Shown one piece after another: positions 50,845 to 59,124 of a stretch of 64,000 nucleotides of DNA. The position numbers were made by a program, and so were the translations under genes. The stretch's first letter is position 1. Each line of letters begins with the position of its first letter. A model generated the notes under the pieces. That model did not search any database. It saw only the letters and a list, made by a program, of their open reading frames with translations, and had not been told where the DNA came from. This DNA comes from Ilumatobacteraceae bacterium (GTDB lineage: Bacteria; Actinomycetota; Acidimicrobiia; Acidimicrobiales; Ilumatobacteraceae). The DNA lies in assembly GCA_025463305.1 (NCBI GenBank), contig JAOBWK010000069.1, forward strand, positions 1 to 64,000. The letters are read 5' to 3'.

Positions 50845-51314
50845 GCGACCTGTTCGATCCGAGCGCGCTCGTCATGTTCGAACGGCGCATCGACGAGTGG
50901 CTCGCCGCGTTTGCCGCCGACAACCCGGTCATCGCCGCGATCGACCGCGGTGAGGTGAGCGCCGCGGGTGGCGACGAGCCGCGCTGGTACGTGCGGATGC
51001 GTGGCGAGGAGAAGGAGTTCATCACGGTGTGGCTCACCCTCGGCCAGCGCACGCTGCGCTACGAGGCGTACGTGATGCCCGCGCCGGAGGAGAACGCCGA
51101 GCAGGTGTACGAGAACCTGCTCCGTCGCAACGAGTCGTTGATCGGCCTGCACTTCGCGATCGGCATCGAGGACGCCGTGTTCCTCCGTGGCGACCTGCCG
51201 CTGTCGGCCCTCGACGAAGGCGAGCTGGACCGCATCATCGGCTCGCTCTACGCCACCACCGAGCTCGTGTTCCAAGGCCTCCTGCGCATCGGCTTCGCGA
51301 GCCGCTTCGCCTGA
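50841..51314 (+). CDS. YbjN-domain protein
   Basis: A 157-residue protein of the YbjN (type III chaperone-like) fold: WYVRMRGEEKEFITVWLTLGQRTLRYEAYVMPAP, then ENLLRRNESLIGLHFAIG. It is commonly encoded next to mshA, but the function is unknown. The ATG overlaps the mshA stop (ATGA). The gene is followed by a short hairpin. Confidence 0.85.
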   Translation: MSDLFDPSALVMFERRIDEWLAAFAADNPVIAAIDRGEVSAAGGDEPRWYVRMRGEEKEFITVWLTLGQRTLRYEAYVMPAPEENAEQVYENLLRRNESLIGLHFAIGIEDAVFLRGDLPLSALDEGELDRIIGSLYATTELVFQGLLRIGFASRFA

Positions 51315-51330
51315 CCCGCCGCGAGGCGGG
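51315..51330 (+). terminator. Short hairpin after the YbjN gene
   Basis: CCCGCC-GCGA-GGCGGG, a 6-bp stem with a GCGA tetraloop starting one base after the stop codon. It may terminate or stabilise the mshA-ybjN transcript; there is no U-tract. Confidence 0.5.
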
Positions 51331-51353
51331 CACCGGACGTACTGTCGCCGGGC

Positions 51354-52462
51354 ATGGGGGAGCGGGTGCTGGTGATCGGGGGCACCGGGCCGACCGGGCT
51401 GCCGCTGGTGCGCGGTCTGGTCGACGCCGGCACGACGTCACGATCCTGCACCGCGGCTTGCACGAGCACGACGAGACGCCGGCTGTCGTCGAGCACCTCC
51501 ACGCTGATCCGTACGACGTCGAGTCGTTGCGCTCGTGCCTCGACGGGCTGACGTTCGACGCGACGATCGTGATGTACGGGCGCCTGCGCCGCATCGCCGA
51601 GCTGATGGTGGGTCGCACCGGTCGGTTCCTCAGCATCGGCGGCGTGCCCGCGTACCGGGGCTGGATGAACCCGTGGCTGGACGAGCCGAACGGGCTGCCC
51701 GTGCCCGTCGCCGAGGACGCGCCGACGGTCGACGTCGCGGCCGAGGACGAGAAGGGCTATCGCATCGTGCGCACCGAGGAGGCCGTGTTCGCGGCGCATC
51801 CCGGCGCCGCCCACTTCCGCTACCCGTACGTCTACGGGCCGCACCAGCTGACGCCGCGCGAGTGGTGCGTGGTGCGGCGCGTGCTCGACGGCCGGCGGCG
51901 CATCGTCGTGGCCGACGGCGGCCTCACGCTGCACCACCACGGCTACACGGAGAACCTCGCCCACGCGGTGCTCCTCGCGGTCGCCCAGCCCGACGCTGCG
52001 GCGGGCAAGGTGTTCAACGTCGCCGACTCCGAGGTGCTCACCGTGCGCCAGGTGATCGAGCTGATCTGCACCGAGCTGGATCACGAGATGGAGATCGTCT
52101 CGATGCCCTTCGAGCTGGCGACGCCGGCGATGCCGATGCTCGCCCAACCCGCGCCCACGCACCGCGTGCTCGACCTCGGGCGCGTCACCCGCGACCTCGG
52201 CTACACCGATCTCGTCCCGGCCCGCGTCGCCGTCGGCCGCGCCGCACGCTGGCTCGCCGAGCATCCGCCGCTGCCCGGTGGCACGGAGGAGACCGTGCTG
52301 ATGGATCCCTTCGACTACCCGGCCGAGGACGCGCTGATGGACGCGTGGGCTGCCGCGATCGCGACGATGCCCGACGTGCCGTTCGCGGTGCGGCCGGGAC
52401 CGGGCCTCGCCTACAGCGGACCAGGTGGTCGGCCCCGATCGCAGAAGGAGTTCACGCCATGA
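51354..52462 (+). pseudogene. NAD-dependent epimerase/dehydratase, disrupted by a frameshift
   Basis: A short-chain nucleotide-sugar epimerase-like gene of about 370 codons. The first 26 codons (VLVIGGTGPTGLPLVRGLVDAG, the NAD-binding motif) read in one frame; from about base 51431 the continuation (HDVTILHRGLHEHDE) is in the frame two bases later. Restoring one C in GCCGGCACGACG rejoins the protein. The remainder is intact: FRYPYVYGPHQL, GKVFNVADSE, and a C terminus that overlaps the CoA-transferase start. TACTGT is 8 nt from ATG 51354. It is a recent mutation, a sequencing error or, less likely, programmed frameshifting. Confidence 0.8.
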
Positions 52463-53688
52463 GCGAGACGCGCCCGACCGAGACGAGCACACGCGGGGCC
52501 AACGGGCCGATGCAGGGCATCCGCATCGTCGACTTCTCCACCGCGCTGACCGGTCCCTACGCCGCCGCGCTCCTCGCTGATCAGGGTGCCACCGTGGTGA
52601 AGGTCGAGCGTCCCGGCATCGGCGACATCGCCCGGTGGGTGGGCGTCGCGGTCAACGGCATCTCCGCGCTGTACCAGGCGTACAACCGTGGCAAGCGCTC
52701 GATCTCGATCAGCCTCGACACGCCGCAGGGCGTGGCGATCGCCAAGCAGCTGGTGCGCGAGGCCGACGTCGTCGTCGAGAACTTCCGGCCGGGTGTGATG
52801 GACCGCCTCGGCCTCGGCTGGGCCGATCTCAGCGAGGGACGTGACGATCTCGTCTACGCATCCCTGTCCGGCTTCGGCTCGCAGGGTCCGTACGCCAAGA
52901 AGGGCGCGTACGACACGGTGATCCAGGCCTACGGCGGCATCGCCAGCAACCAGGCGGACGGTGCCGACGGCGAGCCTGCGTTCCTCCACCAGACGGTGGC
53001 CGACAAGGTCACCGCGATGTACGCGGTGCAGGCGATCACCGCCGCGCTGTTCGCACGCGAGCGGGGCCTCGGCGGCCAACACGTCGAGCTCTCGATGCTC
53101 GACTCCGTGGTGTCGTTCCTGTGGGCCGACGCGGCCGGCAACGAGATGATGCTCGACTCCGACCGCTCGATGCCGTCGAGCTTCGTGTCCACCGTGCGCG
53201 CCTACCGCTTCATCGGCGGGTGGGGTGTGTGCACGCCGACATCGGACGCCGACTTCGCCGGCATGTGCCAGGCGCTGAAGGTGGACGGCTGGGACGACCC
53301 ACGCGTCGCCAAGATCGCCGATCGCCGCAACGCTCGCGAGCTGATGGCCGACATCATGCACCGCTGCCACGAGTCGGCGACGACGATGACCATCGCCGAG
53401 GCCCGCGAGCGGATGGAGCAGTTCAACGTGCCGTTCGGCGAGGTCGTGTCGCCGGCCGGGTTGTCCGACGATCCGCATGCCGCCGCGATCGGGCTGCTCG
53501 AGGACTCGGTGCACCCCGCCGCCGGCCGGCTCCGCCAGCCTCGGCACCCAGCGCAGTTCCTCGGCACGCCGGCGGCACTCGGCGACTCGGCGCCGACGCT
53601 CGGCCAGCACACCGATGAGATCCTCGCCGAGCTCGGCTACGCGGCCGAGGACATCGCGGCGCTCCGCAGCGGCGCGATCGTGACCTGA
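52459..53688 (+). CDS. CaiB/BaiF family (class III) CoA-transferase
   Basis: A 409-residue CoA-transferase: IRIVDFSTALTGPYAAALLADQGATVVKVERP, NRGKRSISISLDTPQG, VVVENFRPGVMDRLGLGW, and the catalytic Asp in TVADKVTAMYAVQAI. It moves CoA between carboxylic acids through an Asp thioester; the acids are unknown. ATG 52459 overlaps the frameshifted epimerase stop (ATGA), so if that frameshift is real translation coupling would be lost. Confidence 0.9.
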   Translation: MSETRPTETSTRGANGPMQGIRIVDFSTALTGPYAAALLADQGATVVKVERPGIGDIARWVGVAVNGISALYQAYNRGKRSISISLDTPQGVAIAKQLVREADVVVENFRPGVMDRLGLGWADLSEGRDDLVYASLSGFGSQGPYAKKGAYDTVIQAYGGIASNQADGADGEPAFLHQTVADKVTAMYAVQAITAALFARERGLGGQHVELSMLDSVVSFLWADAAGNEMMLDSDRSMPSSFVSTVRAYRFIGGWGVCTPTSDADFAGMCQALKVDGWDDPRVAKIADRRNARELMADIMHRCHESATTMTIAEARERMEQFNVPFGEVVSPAGLSDDPHAAAIGLLEDSVHPAAGRLRQPRHPAQFLGTPAALGDSAPTLGQHTDEILAELGYAAEDIAALRSGAIVT

Positions 53689-53755
53689 CGCGTGCCGGGC
53701 CGTGCCCTGACCAGTTTGTTTTCCACGTTCGTCCGCTGAGAGCACCCAGCTCGTT

Positions 53756-53801
53756 GCCGACGTGGACCAAGATCGGGGAAGGTCGTCCGGTCCACGTCGG
53801 C
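53756..53801. terminator. Large perfect inverted repeat before proC
   Basis: GCCGACGTGGACC (53756-53768) and GGTCCACGTCGGC (53789-53801) are perfect 13-bp arms around a 20-base loop. It lies 67 bases after the CoA-transferase stop and ends 53 bases before the proC -10 box. Terminator is the likeliest role; a protein-binding site is possible. Confidence 0.6.
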
Positions 53802-53867
53802 GCACACAGCTCCGAACGACTGCATCGGCGACCGATGCGACGCACGCGGTCGAATAGCTTGGCGGCC

Positions 53868-54686
53868 ATGGCCGACACCGCACCCTCACAGCGCAGCACC
53901 CTCGCCGTCATCGGCGGCGGCAACATGGGTGCCGCGCTCGCCGGTGGGCTGATCGCCTCGGGATGGATCGCCCCGGCCGACCTCGCCATCGTCGAGGTCG
54001 TCGATGCACTGCGCGGGCGACTCGTCGAGCTGTTCCCCGGCGTCGTGGTCACCGATGTCGTGCCGCCGTGCGCGAGCGCCGTCATCGCCGTGAAGCCGCC
54101 CGACGCGCCGGCCGCCACCGCAGCGGCCGTCGCCGCCGGAGCGACGCGGATCGTGTCCGTCGCCGCCGGCGTCTCGATCGCCACCCTCGAGGCCGCGGCG
54201 GGTCCCGACGTCGTCGTGATCCGCACGATCCCGAACACTCCGGCTCTCGTCGGCAAGGGAGCAGCTGGTATGAGCGCCGGATCGTGCGCCACCCCCGCCG
54301 ACGTGGAATGGGCGGTCGGCATCCTCGGCGCGGTGGGCACCGCTGAGATCGTCCCCGAGTACCAGCTCGACGCAGTGACCGGGCTCACGGGCAGCGGCCC
54401 CGCCTACCTGTTCATGGTGGCGGAGGCGCTGATCGATGCCGGCGTGCTCGCCGGTCTGGCCCGCACGACGTCGGAGGCCCTGGTCACGCAGCTCTTCCTG
54501 GGCTCGGCGGAGATGATCAGCCAGCGCGGCAACCCGGCGCTCCTGCGCACCCAGGTCACCTCGCCCGGTGGGACCACGGCGGCGGGGCTGAAGGTGCTCG
54601 AGGACCACGCGCTGCGCGCGGCGCTCCAGTCGGCGGTCATGGCGGCCACCGAACGCAGCCGCGAGCTCGGTCGCCCGTCCCACTGA
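53868..54686 (+). CDS. proC: Pyrroline-5-carboxylate reductase
   Basis: A 272-residue enzyme for the last step of proline synthesis. The N-terminal Rossmann fold begins LAVIGGGNMGAALAGGL; IRTIPNTPALVGKGAAGM and the C-terminal dimer domain LTGSGPAYLFMVAEAL...QVTSPGGTTAAGLKVLE follow. TAGCTT is 7 nt from ATG 53868 (leaderless). Confidence 0.95.
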   Translation: MADTAPSQRSTLAVIGGGNMGAALAGGLIASGWIAPADLAIVEVVDALRGRLVELFPGVVVTDVVPPCASAVIAVKPPDAPAATAAAVAAGATRIVSVAAGVSIATLEAAAGPDVVVIRTIPNTPALVGKGAAGMSAGSCATPADVEWAVGILGAVGTAEIVPEYQLDAVTGLTGSGPAYLFMVAEALIDAGVLAGLARTTSEALVTQLFLGSAEMISQRGNPALLRTQVTSPGGTTAAGLKVLEDHALRAALQSAVMAATERSRELGRPSH

Positions 54687-54948
54687 TCCGGAGCGTTCGC
54701 GCGCAGCGGATTTCCATGGTGGGAACACTCAGGAAATATTTCTTGGTGTGACTCTTTTCTCGCGGCACACACTGTGTCTATTGTGACTGTCCGAGGTCGT
54801 CACGGCCTCCGCTTGCGAGAGCAAACGGGAGTCGCGCCCGTCAAGGGCTGCGCCGACAGGGGCTGGTGTCATCGGGGGGTTGACACCAGCCCTCGTCGTA
54901 TCGCCGGGTTCATCGGGAGGGTCACGAGCTGGCCAGTAGCGTTGCCGC
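54687..54948. other. 262-bp intergenic region with AT-rich patch and strong hairpin
   Basis: No protein gene is seen. It contains an unusually AT-rich stretch (about 54730-54760), several internal dyads between 54780 and 54858, and a final hairpin GGGCTGGTGTCA (54860-54871) with TGACACCAGCCC (54881-54892). The adenosyltransferase gene has its own promoter at the right end. A small RNA or leader is possible, but I cannot match it to a known family. Confidence 0.4.
54860..54892 (+). terminator. 12-bp hairpin in the proC downstream region
   Basis: Perfect stem GGGCTGGTGTCA / TGACACCAGCCC with a nine-base G-rich loop. It may end the proC transcript or an unrecognised small RNA. Confidence 0.6.
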
Positions 54949-55830
54949 ATGGCCCGTCGCTACGACACGATCTCGTTCCTCACCGACTACGGGACGGTCG
55001 ACGAGTTCGTCGGTGTGGTGAAGAGCGTCATCCGCGACATCGCCCACGACGTCACCGTGATCGACCTCACCCACGAGGTTCCGCCGTTCGACATCCGCGC
55101 CGGCTCGCTGACCTTGGCGCGCTGCATCTCGTACGTGCCGTCCGGGGTGGTGCTCGCGGTCGTGGATCCCGCCGTCGGCACCGATCGCCGCGCCATCGCG
55201 ATCGAGGTCGCTGACGGCGACGGCGTGCTGGTCGGCCCCGACAACGGTCTGCTCGCGCCGGCGGTGGCGATGGCCGGGGGAGCCGGACGGTGCGTCGTGC
55301 TGACCAATCCGGAGTACCAGCTCGAGGCACCCGGTGCGACGTTCGCCGGCCGCGACATCTTCGCCCCGGCCGCAGCGCACCTCTGCAACGGCGTGGACCT
55401 GTACGAGCTGGGCGAGCCGATCGACGCCGACCAGCTCCTGCCCGGTGTCATCCCGCTGCCGCGCGAGGAGAAGGGCGTGCTCGTCGCCGAGGTGCTGTGG
55501 GTCGATCGCTTCGGCAACTGCCAGCTCAACGTCGGGCCCGACGAGGTCGCCGCGTTCGGCGATGCGATCCGCATCACCGTCGGCGAGACCTCTGGCGCGG
55601 CCATCGTCCGCGTCGCCAAGCGGTCGGACAACTTCTTCGGCCTCGGCACCGGCGCGCTCGGTCTGGTGACGGACTCGTACGGGATGCTCGCCCTCGCGCT
55701 CGACCGTCGCTCGGCCGCTCAGGAGCTGGCCATCGGTCCCCACGACCAGGTGGTGCTCGAGCCGGTGGGCGACGACAACGTCGCCGGCGCGCCCGTCACG
55801 AGCCCGGTCAACCTGCGGATCAACCGGTAG
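54949..55830 (+). CDS. SAM hydroxide adenosyltransferase (DUF62)
   Basis: A 293-residue enzyme of the DUF62 family, related to fluorinase, that splits S-adenosylmethionine with water to adenosine and methionine. Motifs: ISFLTDYGTVDEFVGVVKSVI, VIDLTHEVPPFDIRAG, VVDPAVGTDRRAIAI, and VLWVDRFGNCQLNV. Its physiological purpose is uncertain. TAGCGT is 6 nt from ATG 54949 (leaderless). Confidence 0.92.
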   Translation: MARRYDTISFLTDYGTVDEFVGVVKSVIRDIAHDVTVIDLTHEVPPFDIRAGSLTLARCISYVPSGVVLAVVDPAVGTDRRAIAIEVADGDGVLVGPDNGLLAPAVAMAGGAGRCVVLTNPEYQLEAPGATFAGRDIFAPAAAHLCNGVDLYELGEPIDADQLLPGVIPLPREEKGVLVAEVLWVDRFGNCQLNVGPDEVAAFGDAIRITVGETSGAAIVRVAKRSDNFFGLGTGALGLVTDSYGMLALALDRRSAAQELAIGPHDQVVLEPVGDDNVAGAPVTSPVNLRINR

Positions 55831-55840
55831 CGTCGGCGTC

Positions 55841-55924
55841 ATGCGTCCAGCCACCACGCTCGCCCTCGCACTCCTCCTCGTGCTCATCCTGGTGGCCGGC
55901 ACCATCTCGCTGATCCGGCTCTGA
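55841..55924 (+). CDS. 27-residue hydrophobic membrane peptide
   Basis: A small ORF, MRPATTLALALLLVLILVAG followed by TISLIRL: one continuous membrane helix with a positive residue at each end. Evidence that it is real: TAGCGT at 55828-55833, seven bases before the ATG, the same spacing as the other leaderless genes here; it fills the gap after the adenosyltransferase, whose TAG stop forms the -10 box. No homologue is recognised and the role is unknown. Confidence 0.55.
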   Translation: MRPATTLALALLLVLILVAGTISLIRL

Positions 55925-55990
55925 CGCCCGCTCGTGATCCGGGGCAACGGCTGACGGCGCCCAGCTAGCATCGCCGCCCGGGGGGACGAC

Positions 55991-57490
55991 GTGAATCTTG
56001 CGAACATGATCGAGGGGCACCCGGCTGAGCGCGTCGCGGTGATCAGCCGCAACCGCGCCACCACATACGGCAGCCTGCGCGAGCAGGTGGCCGACGTGCG
56101 CGCCCGGCTGACCGGGCTCGGCATCACCGACGGCGACACCGTCGGTCTGCTGATCGGCAACAACCGCCACTTCGTCGTGTCGTACCTCGCCGTGCTCGGC
56201 ATCGGCGCGGTCGCCGTACCGCTCAACCCGACCAGCCCGGCGAACGAGATCGAGCGCGAGCTGAAGGTGGTCGGTGCGGTCGCCGTGGTGATCGGCCCGA
56301 CCGCGGTGCCGTCGTGGCGCAACGTCGAGCGGACCGAGGTGCCCGCGCTGCGGCACGCGCTGCTGTGCGAGGGCGAGCTGTCCGGGACGACGCTGATCGA
56401 CGACCTCCCGCTCGGCGAGCCGGTGCCGGTGGCCGACGTCGCCGACGACCACCTCGCCGTGCTGATCTTCACGAGCGGCACGGCCGGGTCACCGCGGGCG
56501 GCGATGCTCACCCACGGCAACCTGCGCGCCAACATCGCCCAGGCGAACGAGGAGAACGAGACCGGGGCCGGCGACATGAACCCCGACGACGTCGTGTTCG
56601 GTGTGCTGCCGATGTTCCACATCTTCGGCCTCAACGTCGTCCTCGGGATCACCCTCTCCGTCGGCGCCACGGTGGTGATGTTGCAGCGGTTCGACCCATC
56701 GACAGCACTCGAGACGATCGTCAAGTGGGGCATCACGGTGGTGCCCGGTGCGCCGCCGATGTGGATCGCGTTCTCGACGTTCGACGACGCGCCACGCGAC
56801 GCGTTCGCCACTGTCCGCAACGCCTCCACGGGTGCGGCGAAGATGCCGGAGGAGGCCACTCGCCGGCTCCAGGAGCGGTTCGGGATCGAACTGGCCGAGG
56901 GCTACGGGCTCACCGAGGCCTCGCCGATCGTGACGTCGTCGCGTGGCGTGCCCGTACGGATCGGCTCGGTCGGCAAGGTGCTCGACGGGGTCGACGTGCG
57001 CCTGGTCGACGAGTCCGGCGACGACGTGCTCGCTGGCGACGCCGGCGAGATCTGGGTGCGCGGGCCCAACGTGTTCCCGGGCTACCTCGACGATCCGGAG
57101 AGCACGGCACGCGTGCTGACGCCGGACGGCTGGCTGCGCACCGGCGACATCGCGATCACCGACGCCGACGGCTACCTGTACCTGATCGATCGAGCCAAGG
57201 ACCTCATCATCGTCAGCGGATTCAACGTGTATCCGAAAGAGGTCGAGGACGTGCTGATGGAGTACCCGGGCGTGGCCGAGGTGGGCGTCGTCGGCGTGCC
57301 CCACCCGCACACGGGTGAGGCCGTCAAGGCGTTCGTCGTCGCGGCCGACGGCGTGCACCTCGACGAGGACGCGCTCATCGATCACTGCATGGACGAGCTG
57401 GCCCGCTACAAGTGCCCGTCGAAGATCCTCTTCGTCGACCAGCTGCCGCGCAACGTCAGCGGCAAGCTGCTCCGCCGCGAACTGATCTGA
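55991..57490 (+). CDS. Acyl-CoA synthetase / AMP-dependent ligase
   Basis: A 499-residue ANL-superfamily enzyme. The P-loop is LIFTSGTAGSPRAAMLTHGNL, then MFHIFGLNV, GYGLTEASP, the hinge TGDIAITDADGYLYLIDRAKDLII, and the C-terminal catalytic Lys in NVSGKLLRREL. It activates a carboxylic acid, probably a fatty acid, as an adenylate and then CoA thioester. TAGCAT lies about 20 bases upstream with a GGGGG site before GTG 55991. Confidence 0.9.
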   Translation: MNLANMIEGHPAERVAVISRNRATTYGSLREQVADVRARLTGLGITDGDTVGLLIGNNRHFVVSYLAVLGIGAVAVPLNPTSPANEIERELKVVGAVAVVIGPTAVPSWRNVERTEVPALRHALLCEGELSGTTLIDDLPLGEPVPVADVADDHLAVLIFTSGTAGSPRAAMLTHGNLRANIAQANEENETGAGDMNPDDVVFGVLPMFHIFGLNVVLGITLSVGATVVMLQRFDPSTALETIVKWGITVVPGAPPMWIAFSTFDDAPRDAFATVRNASTGAAKMPEEATRRLQERFGIELAEGYGLTEASPIVTSSRGVPVRIGSVGKVLDGVDVRLVDESGDDVLAGDAGEIWVRGPNVFPGYLDDPESTARVLTPDGWLRTGDIAITDADGYLYLIDRAKDLIIVSGFNVYPKEVEDVLMEYPGVAEVGVVGVPHPHTGEAVKAFVVAADGVHLDEDALIDHCMDELARYKCPSKILFVDQLPRNVSGKLLRRELI

Positions 57491-57582
57491 ACGACCGACG
57501 ACGAACGGCGAGACACGTCGAGCCGATCGCCATGATCAGGAGCGCCAGCAGCTGCTGACCGTCGGAGCTGGTGCCGCGGGAC

Positions 57583-58338
57583 TCAGGCCGCAGCGTCGGT
57601 GGCCGGCGCAGCGGCGAGCACCCGCCGGCTCGCGCCGCTGCTGGCGACGAGGAACCCGGCGAACAGCACGGACACGCCGATCAGCAGCGTGACCGCGAAG
57701 GCCCGGTCCTTGCCGAGCCGCCCGGCGAGCGTGCCGCTGGCCGAGAGCACGAGCGTGCCGACGGCGATCAGCGCGTTGCCGAGGGCGAGGCGCTTGGGGA
57801 GCGAGACGGTGCGCTGCGCGCCGGACCCGAGCGCCGGGACGCGTCCGCGTGCGACGCGGATGGCCGACCACACCGCGCCGACGAAGATGAGCGTGGCCGG
57901 CACGCCCGAGCCGACGGCCGCGAGGATCCGCGGCCCGATCCCGAACACCTCGCTGCCCTGGGGCAGGTCGGTGCCGCCGACGGGGATCTTCGTCGGCGCG
58001 AACAGAATGACGCCGGTGGCCAGGCCGCTGAGCGCGATGAGCCACAGCCGGATCCGGTTGCCCCACTCTCGCCCGGCGAGCAGGTACACCGTGCCGAGTG
58101 CGAGCCACGGCACGTCGAGCACCGCGCCGGCGAGGAAGAACAGGCGGAAGATGGCCGTGCCCCAGCCGTGCGATTCGGCCCACCACAGCGAGATGCCACC
58201 GATCGCGAACAGCCCGAGGGCGATGGTCCAGGCCAGCTCGTGCTCGCGTCCACGTCGCTGCCAGCGGTCGAGCGTGCTGAACCCGAACGCCACGGCGACG
58301 AGGGTCGCGGCAGCGGCCAGACTGGCGTTGAGCGTCAC
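57583..58338 (-). CDS. Seven-helix membrane protein divergent from rex
   Basis: A 251-residue polytopic membrane protein with about seven helices (first: SLAAAATLVAVAFGFSTL) and a short basic N-side. I do not recognise the family. TAGCTT stands 6 nt from GTG 58338 (leaderless). A Rex operator lies 22 bases above the start, between this gene and rex, so it may be under redox control. Confidence 0.75.
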   Translation of the reverse strand: MTLNASLAAAATLVAVAFGFSTLDRWQRRGREHELAWTIALGLFAIGGISLWWAESHGWGTAIFRLFFLAGAVLDVPWLALGTVYLLAGREWGNRIRLWLIALSGLATGVILFAPTKIPVGGTDLPQGSEVFGIGPRILAAVGSGVPATLIFVGAVWSAIRVARGRVPALGSGAQRTVSLPKRLALGNALIAVGTLVLSASGTLAGRLGKDRAFAVTLLIGVSVLFAGFLVASSGASRRVLAAAPATDAAA

Positions 58339-58360
58339 ACCGAAAAGCTACCGGCGCGCT

Positions 58361-58378
58361 TTGTGAACGTGTGCACAA
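58361..58378. promoter_or_regulatory. Rex operator
   Basis: TTGTGAACGTGTGCACAA matches the Rex consensus TTGTGAAN4TTCACAA with one mismatch in the right arm. It lies between the divergent -10 boxes of rex (58384-58389) and the membrane protein gene (58350-58345), so Rex should repress rex-hemACD, and perhaps its neighbour, when NADH is low relative to NAD+. Confidence 0.85.
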
Positions 58379-58398
58379 CTGCATAGCGTGGGGGTCGC

Positions 58399-59094
58399 AT
58401 GCCGGTCGAACGAGTTCGTCGCAGAATCCCAGAGGCCACGGTCGCCCGTCTGCCGGTCTACCTCCGCATCCTCGTCGAGCAGGCCGAAGAAGAAGTCGAG
58501 TGCATCTCCAGCGAGGGCCTCGCCGAGCTCGCCGGCGTCAACGCCGCGAAGGTCCGCAAGGACCTCTCGTACCTCGGCAGCTACGGCACCCGCGGCGTCG
58601 GTTACGAGGTCGCGTTCCTCGTCTACCAGATCCGCCGCGAGCTCGGCCTCACCCACGACTGGCCCGTCGTCATCGTCGGCGCCGGCAACCTCGGCCAGGC
58701 GCTCGCCGGCTACAACGGGTTCGGCGAGCGCGGCTTCCCCGTCGCCGGCATCGTCGACATCGAGCCGGCCAAGGTCGGCAGCGTCATCGGTGGTGTGCGC
58801 GTTCGCCACATCGACGACCTCCAGCAGATCGTGCAGTCGCGCCGGGTCAGCATCGGCGTCGTGGCCACACCGCCCGGCGCCGCGCAGGACGCCGCCGAGC
58901 GCCTCGTGCGGGCCGGCGTCACCAGCATCCTCAACTTCGCGCCCGTCGTCCTGGCGGTGCCGCGGGGCATCAGCGTCCGCAAGGTCGACCTCGCGGTCGA
59001 GCTCCAGATCCTCAGCTACTACGAGCAGCGGCGGACCGGTGTGGGGCTCCAGGCCGTGGGATCGAATGACTCCACGCGCGGCGCGAGCGCGTAG
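58399..59094 (+). CDS. rex: Redox-sensing transcriptional repressor Rex
   Basis: A 231-residue repressor: N-terminal winged helix (IPEATVARLPVYLRIL, AKVRKDLSYLGSYGTRGVGY) and NAD(H)-binding domain (VIVGAGNLGQALAGYNGF, VATPPGAAQDAAERLV), with the C-terminal domain-swap helix. It senses the NADH/NAD+ ratio. ATG 58399 lies 9 nt after TAGCGT and beside its own operator. Its TAG stop forms the -10 box ahead of hemA, as one regulon with hemACD, the Streptomyces arrangement. Confidence 0.95.
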   Translation: MPVERVRRRIPEATVARLPVYLRILVEQAEEEVECISSEGLAELAGVNAAKVRKDLSYLGSYGTRGVGYEVAFLVYQIRRELGLTHDWPVVIVGAGNLGQALAGYNGFGERGFPVAGIVDIEPAKVGSVIGGVRVRHIDDLQQIVQSRRVSIGVVATPPGAAQDAAERLVRAGVTSILNFAPVVLAVPRGISVRKVDLAVELQILSYYEQRRTGVGLQAVGSNDSTRGASA

Positions 59095-59124
59095 GGTCTC
59101 GGGCGGGAACGAAAGGTCGGCGCA

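Noticed and set aside
53694..53728. Intrinsic terminator GGGC-CGT-GCCC with downstream T-run after the CoA-transferase gene
   Set aside because: The stem is only four base pairs and the T-run is displaced; the 13-bp inverted repeat further on is the better candidate.
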